A stretch of DNA of 64,000 bases from Cynocephalus volans (taxonomy: Eukaryota > Chordata > Mammalia > Dermoptera > Cynocephalidae): assembly GCF_027409185.1 (NCBI RefSeq), contig NC_084463.1, positions 159,565,869-159,629,868 of the forward strand, read 5' to 3'. The translations under genes were made by a program, and so were the position numbers. The notes under the pieces were generated by a model. It worked only from the letters and a program-made list of their open reading frames with translations. It did no database searches and was not told where the DNA came from. Below, piece after piece: positions 23,803-34,205 of this stretch (position 1 is the stretch's first letter; the number at the start of each line of letters is the position of its first letter).

Positions 23803-26800
23803 CTTTCAGTACTTTAGAGACGTTGCTCTATAGTCTTCTGGCTTGCACTGCTTCCAAGGAGAAGTCCACTGTTCTTTGCTCTCCTGTATGTAATGTGTCT
23901 TTTTCGTGTGTGTGACTGGCCTGTCTGGAGATCTGATAATGTGTCTTTTTTTTTTTGACTGCTTTTACATTTTTATTTTTATCATTGGTTTTATTTTTAT
24001 TTTTCTTTTTTTAGTGTTTATCTTTTATCACTGATTTTAAACATTTGGATTATCACGTGCCTCAGTTGGCTTCAGGTTTCTTATGCTTGGGGGTGATTGA
24101 GCTTCTCGAATCTGTGAGTTTATAGTTTTCATCAAATTCCAGGAATTTGGGGCCATTATTGCTTCAGCTATTCTTTCTGTCCCCTCCCCACTTTTCGTAC
24201 TCCAGTTACATGACTGTTGGGCTGCTTAAGATTGTTCACAGCTCACTGATACTGTTCATTTTTTTTTTCAGTCTTCAGTCTTTAGTCTGTGTTTCAGTTT
24301 TGGACAGTTTCTATTGCGGCACTCGTATCTTCAAGTTTACTAATCTCTTCTGCCAGATCTAATATGCCATTAAGCTCATACCTATGAGTTCAATTTTGGC
24401 ACTTTTAAATAGTTTCCATATCTCTCCTTAACATGCTCACGTTTTTCTCTACCTTCTAGAATATACAGGATATGTCAATAATTACTGCTTTTTTTTTTTT
24501 TGGTTTTTGTCATCTATGTCATTTCTGGGTCTATTTCTATTGACTATCTCTCCACTGTGAGTTGTACTTTTCTGCTTGTTTTCATGCCTGGTAATTTTTT
24601 ATTTGATGTCAAGCATTGAAAATTTTATATTTTATATTTTTGGATGCTGGGTTTGTTTTTTGATAGTCCTTTAAATATTTTAAAACCTTGTGGGGATGAA
24701 GTCGAGATACTTGGAAACAGTTTGATCCTTCTAAGGCTTGCTTTTAACCTTAGTTGGGCAGGACTACAGCATGCGCTAATCTAGAGCTCATTTACCCCAT
24801 TACTGAGGCAGTTTCCTCCTGAGGACTCTTAGATGCCCCATGTCTGATGTGAAGTTTCTCTGCTCTGGCTGTTGAGAATGTGAACTCTTCCCACCCTTGC
24901 ATGAGCTCTGGCAGACATTCCACCTGCTGCTTTCCAGTGTTTTGTTTCCTGGCTTTGGGTAGATTCCTTCATACACACATACACCAATCAGTACTTAGCC
25001 AAAGACTCAAGAGGAACCCTCTACGTATCTCCAGGGCTTTCTCTCTGTGTGGCTCTCTCCTCTCCAGTACTCTGTCCTGTGGATTCTAGCTGCCTTGGAC
25101 TCCCCACATTGACAGCCCCCAAAGTTGGGGAATGAGCAGGGCTCTGCTTGGGTCCCTCCTCCCTGTGCTGTGGCCTGGAGACTCTCCAGGCAGTGAGCTC
25201 AGGCAATCTTAGGAATCACCTTGCTTGTCTCCCCTCCCTCGGGATCACCATCCTATTGGTCTGCTATCCAATATGTAAAAAGCACTTGGTCTTTGTTGTT
25301 CTTTTTGTTTTTAAATTAAAATTTATTTTTAGTCGAAGTAACATATGGTGGCATAAAGAGTTAAATAGAGGGCGCTGGTGCTCCGTTGTTTAGAGCGCAG
25401 TGCTGACAACAGCACCGTCCAGGGTTTGATCCGTGCACCAGCCAGCCACAAAAAAAAAAAAAAAGAAAAGAAAAGAAAAAAGAGCTAAATAGTCCCATCT
25501 TTCGTCATCCCAGATCCCAACCCCTAGAGACTATAGATTTTAACTCAGCAGCTTTTTACGCTAGTGTTTACTTCCATATGACATGCTTATATATCTACTT
25601 CTCGATTTTGCCATTTCATTCATTATCTATTGACTTTGTACCAAAAATAAAGATGTCACTGTCTCCCTCCTACCCCTGTCCCGCCCACAACACACATTTC
25701 CTTGTATCTTTCTAAGTGAGTAGTATTTATAGTCTTTGGTTAAAACAATGTGATTATGGTTATAAATAGTAATATATATAAATCGTGTTTATAGCTAAGC
25801 CACAGGGTAACCATAATTATATTTCCTTTCTTGGTCAAATTATTCTGGAGTTTATAATTGTTATATTTTTATTTACTTATCTTTCTATTAATTATCTGTC
25901 CATAATTATAAAAGAGGCCCCAAAAGGCTTAATGGACATTCTCTTATGTGGCTGTGGCTTGCCTTTTGGGGTCTTCATGGTGATCAGGTCAGATGTTTCT
26001 TTATCTCCAACATTGCACCCAACCGTAATACTACTTTCAAATGGTTGGTCACATCAGGATTTCAATCAGTGTTATTTCCCTCTAGAACCATAGATTGCCT
26101 GCAGTCTAGACCCGCTGAATGACTGCTGTCCTTGGACTTCCCTTCACTATTTTCCTGAGAAATCTTACATTGGACTTCTTGTTTCCTGGATCCTTGCGTT
26201 CCTCTTTCTTTACTGACTCCCTCCTTCTGATGAAACGTAGGTATTTCAAAAAGTTTGCAGACAAACAGTATTGAAAGATAACACAAATCTTTCCATGAAC
26301 TTTTTTGAAGTACACTCATATGTTTCAATAACTTTCTCTAAAAGGGCACATGAGACAAACGTTTTGAAATGTTGCATGTCTGAAAATGTCACTATTCTAT
26401 CCCCACTCACATGATAGTTTGGCTAGGTATAGAATTCTAGGATGGAGACATTTTCCTGCAAAATTTTGAAGCCACCTTCCCCTTGTCTTCTAGTTTACAG
26501 TGTTGCTGTTGGGAAGTCTGGTGCCATTTTTTAAAAAAAATGTGTTTATTTATTTGGCAGCGGGCTGGCACAGGGATGGAACCCTGGACTTTGGTGTTGT
26601 CAGCACTACACTCTAACCATCTGAGCTAACTGGCCAGCCCCATTTAAATTTTTAATCCTTCTCTATGTGACCTTTTTATTTTCATTTTTTAGAAGGAGAG
26701 GGGAGACACCAGAAACTTTTAGCATCTTCTCCTTATCCCCTAGTGTTCTAAAATCTCTCAATAATATGTCCTAGTATATGTCTTTCTTCATTTGTTGGCC

Positions 26801-29800
26801 TGCATACTTGCTGGGCCCTTACAAATCAGAAACTTAGATCCTTCAGGTCAGGACAAATGCCCTATACAATCTCTTTAATAATTTCCTCCCCTCCATTTTT
26901 CTATTCTTTCTTTCTGAAACTCTACCTCATAGATATTAGACTTCCTAGATTGATTCTTCAAAGAAAAAATGTTTATCTTTTCTTTCTAATTTTTCAGTTC
27001 TTTGTCTTTTCCTTCTACTTTCTGGAGGGTTCCTTGATTTCTCTTCAAAAATTCTTTTGAATTTTTTATTTCTGCAACTATATTTTTAAGTTCTAAGAGT
27101 TCTTTCTTTCTTTTTTTCTTAAGAGCTCTTGTTTTCTGAGTGTTCCTTTTTAAAAGTTTTTTTTAAGTATGATATACATTTAGAAAAATGCACAAATGTA
27201 AGTAATACTTCAGTGACAGAACCTTACTATCCTCCAGAAGCCGCTTTTTACTTCTTCCTGGCAATATCTCCCACTTGGGGTAACCACTAACTTTACTTCT
27301 CACACCGTAGATTAGTTTTGCCTGTGAAATGTACGTAATGGAGTCATGTAGTCTGTGCTCTTTTGTGTCTGGCTTCTTTCAGCATATGCTTATATGATTC
27401 GCACATGTTGCATACAGTTGTAGTAAATTGTTTCTCACTGGCATATAACATTTTTTACGTCAATATACCACAATTCATTCATTCTACTGTTGATGGGCAT
27501 TGTATAATTTCCAGATTGGGAAAAATAGAGATGCTATGAACATTCCAATATATGTCTTTTGGTAAACATATGTACATGTTTCTGTAGGGTATGTATCCAG
27601 AGGTGGAATTTCAGGATTATAGGGCAGCTATTAGTTTAGCTGTAGTAGATAACTGTTAAACAGTGTTCCACGGTGGCTGTACCAATTTACACTCACATCA
27701 GCAGTGTTCGAGACTTTCAGTTGTTCACAACTTCACCAACACTTCGTATTTCCTAGCTTTTCCATTGTAGCCATTCTGATAGGTGTGTAATGGTATGTTA
27801 TATAGTTTTGTTTGTTTATTATTATTTTTTAAAAAAAAGATGACCTGTAAGGGGATCTTAACCCTTGACTTGGTGTTGTCAGCACCACGCTCAGCCAGTG
27901 AGCGAACCGGCCATCCCTATATGGGATCCGAACCCGTGGCCTTGGTGTTATCAGCACCGCACTCTCCCGAGTGAGCCATGGGCCGGCCCCTAGTTTTGTT
28001 TGTTTAAACAGCTTTATTGAGGTATAACTTACATAGCATAAAAACTACCCATTGTAAACATTCAGTTCGATTGTTTTTAGTAAATGCAGACAGTTGTGCA
28101 ACCATCACTACAATCCAGTTTTAGAACATTTCCACCAGCCCAGAAGGTTCACTAGTTTGCCATCATTCCTGCTTCTGCACCCAACCCCAGATAACCAGTG
28201 ATCTACTTTTCGTGTGGTTTTAATTTACATTTCCCTGATGACTAATAAAGTCGGTTTTCATAGGTTATTAATACATCCTCTTTCATGAAGTTTCTGTTCA
28301 ACTTTTTTGACAATTTTTAAATTGAGCTCTTTATCTCTTTCTTACTGATTTGTAAGAGTTCTTTGTACATTCAGGTTATGAGCTCTTTGTCAGATGAATA
28401 TATTGTGAATATATTTTCCCACTCTGTATTTTGCCTTTTCTTTCTCTTAATGGTTTCTTTTGATAAACAGCAGTTCTAATTTTAGTATAACCCAATTTAT
28501 ATTTTTTCTTTTATGATGAACACATTTTGTGTCCAGTGTAAGAAATCTTTTCTACTCCAAGATCATATAGTCCCATGTTTTTTTCTCTTAAGGCTTTATT
28601 ATTTTAACTTTCACATATAGATCTGCAGTCCACCTGGAATTGATATTTGTATGTGACATGAAGTAAGTGTCCCCCCTAAATTTTAATTTTTTTATTTATT
28701 TATTTTTTATTTATTTATTTATTTTTTAAAAGATGACCGGTAAGGGGATCTTAACCCTTGACTTGGTGTTGTCAGCACCATGCTCACCCAGTGAGCAACT
28801 GGCCATCCCTATATGGGATCCGAACCCATGGCCTTGGTGTTATCAGCACCACACTCCCGAGTGAGCCACGGGCCGGCCCCCTAAATTTTTTTTTTTTTTT
28901 TTTTTTAACATATGGGTATCCTGTTGACCCAGTGCCATTTATTGAAAAGAGCATCCTTTCCCTAGTGAACTGCAGGGTCACCTTTGTCCTAAGTATGGTG
29001 AACATATATATGTGGGTCTCACTCTGACACTTCCACTCTACTAGTCAATTTGTGTCTCTTTGCCAATACCACACTGCCTTAATTACTATAACTTTATAAT
29101 TAAGTTCTTTTTAAAAATAACATCCTGGTCTCATTTTATAAGTGCAGTATTTTCTCTATATAAGGGTTTTGACTAGTGTTTGAAGTTTTCTTTTGCTTCC
29201 TCCCTTGTCTTTATTTCCTCCAAACTCTTTTTTTTTTTTTTTTTTTTCTGTTTTGTCTTCGTCTTCGTGGTCCATGCTGGTAGCTTTCCTTAAATGTGAG
29301 CAGTTCTTGCCTGTGCATTCATATTCAGAGGTGAGGCTCTCAGAAGCCAATTGGAGACCCTGAGAGTGTGAATAGGGCTTGACATTTTGGTGGCCTCCTG
29401 GGGGAGGCTGGAGGGCTGCTGTTCTTTGTGGGATTTTTCACGTTGGCTGCTCGGTTTCTCAGTGACCCTCTAATCTCTCAACTGAGAATAGAAGGCTGTC
29501 ACTGCTAATGTTGAGGGTGACAGATGGGAAAGACAGGGTGTCTCACCCTTCAGAATGCCAACTTTCTCTCAACTCATCTGTTTTCAGCGCAGTGCACCCC
29601 CCATCCAGCTGAGCCTGGGTACCAAATGCAGGGGCACCTCTGGCTCAGCATCGGTAGAGAGTAAGTCTCTGGGCTTCTGCCAGGTGCCAGCTGTTGTCAC
29701 TGGCTGCAGGGAGTTGGGTAGGGAACTGCTCCTCTTGTAGACTTCCAACAGTCCTCATGTCAGCGCACTCTCACCTCTCATCCAGAGGATCTGAGTCGGG

Positions 29801-32800
29801 AGCCTGGCCAGGATCCGCCATGTGAACTGGATGCCTTTCTTCATTCAGATCTGTGTTCTTTTTGCTGTTTGCTTTCTGCCTATTTTCAAAATCACTGGAG
29901 GCTTTCTCTCTTGGGAGAGAGAGGATGTGCTATCCCAGCTCTCTCTGTCCTGTAACTCAGTTCCCATTCACGTTTTTGCTTTCAATCAATCTTCCAATTT
30001 TTTTTTTTTTTTTAACATCTCTCATCTGCTGTGGGCCCCTCTCGTCTTTGTCTTTTGGGTTTACCTTTTTTATGCCTTTGCTTTCAATTTTGGTTGGGTT
30101 TCAGAGGCAGCATTGGTCTTCTTTTTTTTTTTTTTTTGTCTTTTTTTTGTGACCAGCACTCAGCCAGTGAGTGCACCAGCCATTCCTATATAGGATCCGA
30201 ACCCGCAGCGGGAGTGTCGCCGCGCTCCCAGCGCCGCACTCTCCCGAGTGCGCCACGGGCTCGGCCCAGCAGCGTTGGTCTTCTGTGGGTAACTGGGATC
30301 CCCTTTTGAGCCTTTACCTTCCCTGTTTCTTCTCTCTGGAATCCTCTTCCTCTACCCTTCCCTTTAGTGGCCCACTGTCATCCTTCTTGCCACTGCTCAG
30401 CATGTCACCTCCTCAGTGAAGCCGTCCCTGCATGCTTCCCCATGTTCCATTCTCTCTTATTACCATCAAACTTGTGGTGCTGTGACAGAGGGCATGAGTG
30501 AGCTGTGCCAGGGAGGTGATTTCCTGGACAGTGTCTATCGCACTCCTGAGTCACTTTGCTTATTGATCGGTTTGCTGGGTCTCCACGCACCCTCAGCAGC
30601 ATGTGGGCCCACAGTAAACATCTATACACCCCTGCAAAGGTCTGGAGGGAAGATGGCATCACTTGCCTGAGCAGCGGGGGACTGGCAGGCTGAGGATGAG
30701 GTTGGGGGCTGCTGTCCATGTTGGGCCACTAAACAAGCCTGGCGTCTGATCAAGCCTGCCTCCCCTCCCACGTCTCCAGACAGACCCTGTGCGGCTGACC
30801 CAGCTGTATGAGCAGGCTCGGTGGGACCTGCTGCTGGAGGAGATCGACTGCACCGAGGAGGAGATGATGGTGTTTGCAGCTCTGCAGGTGCCAGGCAGGC
30901 CTGGGGGCCCTGGGGCGGCTGGGGTGCGGGCAAGTCCCAGGGCAGGAAGGGCCTTTCACAGTGGGGACCATCTCCAGGGAAGCCCAGCTTAGGAGCCCTG
31001 TTGGGTGACTGGGCTGCTGGACTCAACCCTTCCTGGCCATGTGCCCCACCCAGTACCACATCAACAAGCTGTCCCAAAGCGGGGAGGTGGGTGAAGCGGT
31101 TGGCGCGGACCCAGGGCTGGATGACCTGGACACAGCCCTGAGCAACCTGGAGGTGAAGCTGGAGGGCTCGGCGCCCACAGATATGCTGGTGAGGAGGGGC
31201 TCGGGCAGGGGCCGGGTCAGGGCCAAGCGCAGGGGACCCAGGCCCCCTCTGACTCCTCTGCCCCACAGAATAGCCTCACCACCATCCCAGAACTCAAGGA
31301 CCATCTCCGAATCTTCCGGTAAGTTTGGGCCAGAGCTGGCACCCTGCAGGAGGGTCCTGTGTGGTGGGAGAGAGGAGGAGGGGGAAGGGTGCCTTTCACC
31401 GCCTCCCGCCTCCTGCTCAGGCCCCGGAAGCTGACCCTGAAGGGTTACCGCCAGCACTGGGTGCTGTTCAAGGAGACCACACTGTCCTACTACAAGAGCC
31501 AGGACGAGGCCCCGGGGGACCCCATTCAGCAGCTCAACCTCAAGGGTGAGTGAACAAGGGCGCCACCCGGCCCACCTGCGGTGAATGCTTGCACCCTGCC
31601 TCGGTTTCCTTCTGGGGACCAGGGAAGATGCCCTCCGTCCTGAGGTGGCTGCATAGGGCTGGCATTCACACAAGGACCTCTCAGGCAAGGCTCCCCCTCC
31701 CCGACCTCCTAGCCCACCCTTTCTTCTCCCTCCAGGCTGTGAGGTGGTCCCTGATGTCAACGTCTCTGGCCAGAAGTTCTGCATCAAACTCCTAGTGCCC
31801 TCACCTGAGGGCATGAATGAGATCTACCTGCGGTGCCAGGATGTAAGTGAGGGCTGGGCAGGGGCCAGGGCTGGGAATGAGGCGGCAGCAGAGATGGGGC
31901 AGGAGCTGGGGCAAGGGTGGGGGCCAGGACAGGGACTGGGGGCGCTGAGCCAGAGCTTGGCTAGCCCCTCACTCCCTCCCGGCCCCTCCTGCCCAGGAGC
32001 AGCAGTATGCCCGCTGGATGGCCGCCTGCCGACTGGCCTCCAAGGGCCGCACCATGGCAGACAGCAGCTACGCCAGCGAGGTGCAGGCCATCCTGGCCTT
32101 CCTCAACCTGCAGCAGATGGGCGGCGGGGGCTCCGGCAACCATCCACAGGGCCCCGATGCCTCTGCTGAGGGCCTCAACCCCTATGGCCTCGTTGCCCCC
32201 CGCTTCCAGCGAAAGTTCAAGGCCAAGCAGGTGTCTAAGGAGTGGGGTGTGGGAATGACCACAGCATTTACCTGGCCACCCTTGATGCCTGGATCTCCAT
32301 AGAGCCTCGGAAAGCTGGGTGCTCACCTGTTCTTTCTCCCACCACGTCCCTGAGCTGTGCGGGATGGTCCCCGCCCTCTGGGAGGGGTCATGGTCCAGAT
32401 GCCCACGTCCACCTCAGGGCCTGGCTCAGCCCACATGTGCTTTGGTGGCCCCACACTGGGCACTGCCACTTCCCAAGGCTCAGCATCCTGTGTCCATGAC
32501 AGGGGAAGGCAGGGGGTTCTCAGGGCTTTCGGGAAGGGGAAGAGAGCCTGGCAGCCCCTCACCAGCATGGTTCTGCAGCTCACCCCACGGATCCTGGAGG
32601 CCCACCAGAATGTAGCCCAGCTCTCGCTGGCTGAGGCCCAGCTGCGCTTCATCCAGGCCTGGCAGTCCTTACCCGACTTTGGCATCTCCTATGTCATGGT
32701 CAGGTATGATCCCCAGCCCTCCCTGCCCTGCCAAGCCCATCTCTGCCCTCACCTGCTGCCTGGCCGCTTTGTGCCCACATCCTAAGAGCTGGTCCTGGGT

Positions 32801-33828
32801 GGCACCCCGAAACCTCCCTTCCCTTACTCTCTGTGGGCAGACCTTACCGAGGGCCCCCTGTAAGCCCCCACCCCATTCTGCACCCCCAGAGCAAACACAA
32901 GAGACAGAGCTCCAGCCAGGAAAGCAGGAGACCCATTCCCATCACAGCTCTGCCACGGGCTGTGCCCTCCCCAGGTCTGGGTCAGCTGTCTGTAGGACAG
33001 GGCCAGCGCTAGGCGCTGCTACAGGGGTGGTCCCTTTGTCATTCATTTCCCAAGCCTGCAAAGGTATGCGTATGGCAATGGATGATAATGATGATAACCA
33101 AAAACCCCATGAAAAGTGATCAGTTAAAGTCATGGACTACTTCCCTGATGCTGGTATACTGATTACATGAATTAACCCCCATTTTCTAATGAGGAATTTT
33201 AGACGCAGAGAACCTAAATGACTTGCTCAGGATCGCACAGCTGGTGAGCTGCAGAGCTGGGGGATGAACGCAGCTCTGTCCTGCTCCACCGTGCTCGCTC
33301 TCCAGCACTGCACCATGTCATCTGGGTGGGCTCCGGGAAATGCAGGTGGAGCTCTTGCTCACACTCTCTTCCCCTGGGGACCAGGTTCAAGGGTAGCAGG
33401 AAAGATGAGATCCTAGGCATCGCCAACAACCGACTGATCCGTATCGACTTGGCCGTGGGTGATGTGGTCAAGACCTGGCGCTTCAGCAACATGCGCCAGT
33501 GGAATGTCAATTGGGACATCCAGCAGGTGGGCTCAGAGTGAGGGTAGGGACAAGGCACAGGAGGTCGGGGCCAGATCCAGCCAGGGCAGGGCAGGGGCTG
33601 CTCCCTTATCCCACCTCCCACTATACCCTCTGACTGTCTGCCCTGCAGGTGGCCATCGAGTTTGACGAGCACATCAACGTGGCCTTCAGCTGCGTGTCTG
33701 CCAGCTGCCGCATTGTGCACGAGTACATTGGGGGCTACATCTTCCTGTCGACTCGGGAGCGGGCCCGTGGGGAGGAGCTGGATGAGGACCTCTTCCTGCA
33801 GCTCACAGGGGGCCATGAGGCCTTCTAA
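17404..33828 (+). CDS. FERMT3: Kindlin-3 (fermitin family member 3), integrin activator
   Basis: Fourteen coding exons: 17404-17563, 20579-20812, 21027-21146, 21230-21398, 21519-21621, 30780-30887, 31054-31188, 31269-31318, 31421-31545, 31736-31842, 31997-32230, 32579-32703, 33385-33526, 33649-33828. They sum to 1992 nt, giving 663 aa, matching the shorter human isoform. Kindlin-3 binds beta-integrin tails beside talin and activates integrins in platelets and leukocytes. Order: F0, F1 with a lysine/glutamate-rich linker (exon at 21027), F2 split by a PH domain (from [14 protein letters not shown]), and F3. The integrin-binding QW pair is at about residues 595-596 (MRQWNVNW). It starts [13 protein letters not shown] and ends GGHEAF. 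The four-residue IPRR insert of the longer human isoform is not encoded at the exon junction 31318/31421: reading on past the donor meets a stop at once. Confidence 0.98.
17564..20578. other. FERMT3 intron after the first coding exon
   Basis: A 3.0 kb GC-rich intron, mostly unique sequence. It holds an antisense MIR at about 20055-20145. No SINE of the young class is present. Confidence 0.55.
20055..20145 (-). mobile_element. MIR SINE fragment
   Basis: Reads as the reverse of MIR: aaagaggttaagtgctttgcc followed by gaggtcacactgctagtag. Ancient and diverged. Confidence 0.65.
23255..23765 (-). mobile_element. L1 LINE 3' fragment, antisense
   Basis: The plus strand carries the typical reverse L1 phrases (gacagctttattgagaaat; gtacaattcaatggttttta; ctgtctctatggatttgccc). 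A monomer SINE interrupts it at about 23320-23398, with the target gtgtacaat repeated on both sides. Confidence 0.8.
23320..23398 (+). mobile_element. Partial monomeric tRNA-like SINE nested in L1
   Basis: It has box B (gggttcagatcc) and the tail aaaataaataaataaaatg, but the 5' part is missing. It lies between two copies of gtgtacaat. Confidence 0.65.
23763..23798 (+). repeat. (GT)n microsatellite
   Basis: About 18 uninterrupted GT units at the edge of the L1 fragment. It is likely length-variable. Confidence 0.9.
23800..25240. mobile_element. Probable old L1-type sequence
   Basis: Text such as agacgttgctctatagtcttc, tttatagttttcatcaaattcc and cttggaaacagtttgatcctt is a dispersed-repeat pattern that I associate with old L1 untranslated regions. 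Orientation and exact subfamily are not resolved. It is decayed throughout. Confidence 0.4.
25367..25480 (+). mobile_element. Monomeric tRNA-like SINE
   Basis: It starts gagggcgctggtgctccg, keeps a tRNA-like core with gggtttgatcc, and ends in an A run and (GAAAA) units. A target duplication (aagagttaaatag and aagagctaaatag) flanks it. The head differs from the other monomers, so it may be a separate subfamily. Confidence 0.75.
26242..26312. mobile_element. Small inverted-repeat element (MITE-like, TA target)
   Basis: A 71-bp block that begins TAtttcaaaaagttt and ends aacttttttgaagTA, so the ends are near-perfect inverted repeats of about 16-18 bp beginning at TA. A second, inner inverted repeat (GAAAGAT and ATCTTTC, seven-base loop) lies in the centre. 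It looks like a Tc1/mariner-type non-autonomous element. The family name is not known to me. Confidence 0.6.
26340..27130. mobile_element. Decayed L1-like sequence with nested SINE
   Basis: AT-rich sequence with L1-like phrases (gtttggctaggtatagaattc; cttcagttctttgtctttt). It is interrupted at about 26540-26640 by an antisense monomer SINE. The assignment is weak. Confidence 0.4.
26555..26640 (-). mobile_element. Monomeric tRNA-like SINE, antisense
   Basis: On the minus strand it reads ggggctggccagttagctca with a tRNA-like core and a decayed box B. Confidence 0.7.
27160..27800 (-). mobile_element. L1 LINE fragment, antisense
   Basis: Reverse L1 phrases (gtgtctggcttctttcagcat; gatgggcattgtataatttc; ggtggctgtaccaatttaca). 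It is broken and diverged. The following SINE at 27819 separates it from the next L1 piece. Confidence 0.75.
27819..27989 (-). mobile_element. tRNA-Ile-like dimeric SINE, antisense in FERMT3 intron
   Basis: Complete dimer with the target tagttttgtttgttta at both ends (about 27804 and 27991). Confidence 0.9.
28005..29165 (-). mobile_element. L1 LINE fragment, antisense, split by a SINE
   Basis: Begins with the L1 3' phrase aacagctttattgaggtat and continues through phrases from the ORF2 region in reverse (gtgccatttattgaaaagagc; accacactgccttaattact). It has internal deletions and no open frame. A dimer SINE lies at about 28687-28879. Confidence 0.8.
28687..28879 (-). mobile_element. tRNA-Ile-like dimeric SINE nested in L1
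   Basis: It carries an unusual TTTA-repeat tail (about 28687-28728) in place of a plain A tail, then both tRNA-like halves. The target ccccctaaatttt is at both sides. Confidence 0.87.
30122..30267 (-). mobile_element. GC-hairpin variant SINE, antisense in FERMT3 intron
   Basis: Same architecture as the copy at 10271: box A, a GC-rich hairpin in place of the anticodon arm, box B, truncated second half ending in the gtcacaaaaaaagac type. The target cag-c(a/g)-ttggtcttct is duplicated on both sides. Confidence 0.85.
33160..33265 (-). mobile_element. MIR SINE fragment
   Basis: Reverse MIR text: ccattttctaatgaggaatt followed by gacttgctcaggatcgcaca and gctggtgagctgcagagctg. It lies in the FERMT3 intron before exon 33385. 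Confidence 0.65.
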
Positions 33829-34126
33829 GGGCTGTCTGACTGCACTGGCCCTGCTCACCACCTGCCAGGGCCACTCCCCAGCCCACACCCACTGGGACTC
33901 ACTACCCCACACCCTCTCCAGGCAGTCACTGAGCTGGGCACACTCACCCACTGTCACTGGCTTTGTGCAGACCAGGAACTGGCTGGGCCAGAATCTGCCA
34001 TCACCCAGGCCAGGCATGGTGGACCCTGAGCTCATACAGCACCCACCTTCCCTTGTCTGAGTGGCTAAGGCCTTACCTAAATGTAGTCCCTGAGCACACA
34101 AGAAAGACGAGATTTAGCTACAGGAT

Positions 34127-34132
34127 GATAAA
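34127..34132 (+). terminator. FERMT3: Candidate FERMT3 poly(A) signal (GATAAA)
   Basis: No AATAAA follows the FERMT3 stop codon on the plus strand before TRPT1 begins. The variant hexamer GATAAA, 299 bases after the stop, is the best candidate and gives a 3' untranslated region of about 320 bases. Confidence 0.45.
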
Positions 34133-34199
34133 TCACGGTTTGCAACTGGAGTTTCTTTCTTGTTACTTTTCAAAAAATTTCTTTTTTATAAATAAGTAT

Positions 34200-34205
34200 T
34201 TTATT
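34200..34205 (-). terminator. TRPT1: TRPT1 poly(A) signal overlapping the stop codon
   Basis: On the minus strand the last codons read CAA CAA TAA followed by AA, so the hexamer AATAAA takes in the TAA stop (34201-34203). The 3' untranslated region would be only about 15-30 bases. Confidence 0.75.

Larger units (their letters stand above)
21622..30779. other. Large repeat-rich FERMT3 intron
   Basis: A 9.2 kb intron, much longer and more AT-rich than its neighbours. 21622-23200 is mostly unique and GC-rich. From about 23255 to 29165 it is built of L1 pieces with SINEs and one small inverted-repeat element inside. 29170-30120 is unique except for a T-rich stretch. No gene was seen within it. 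Confidence 0.7.
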
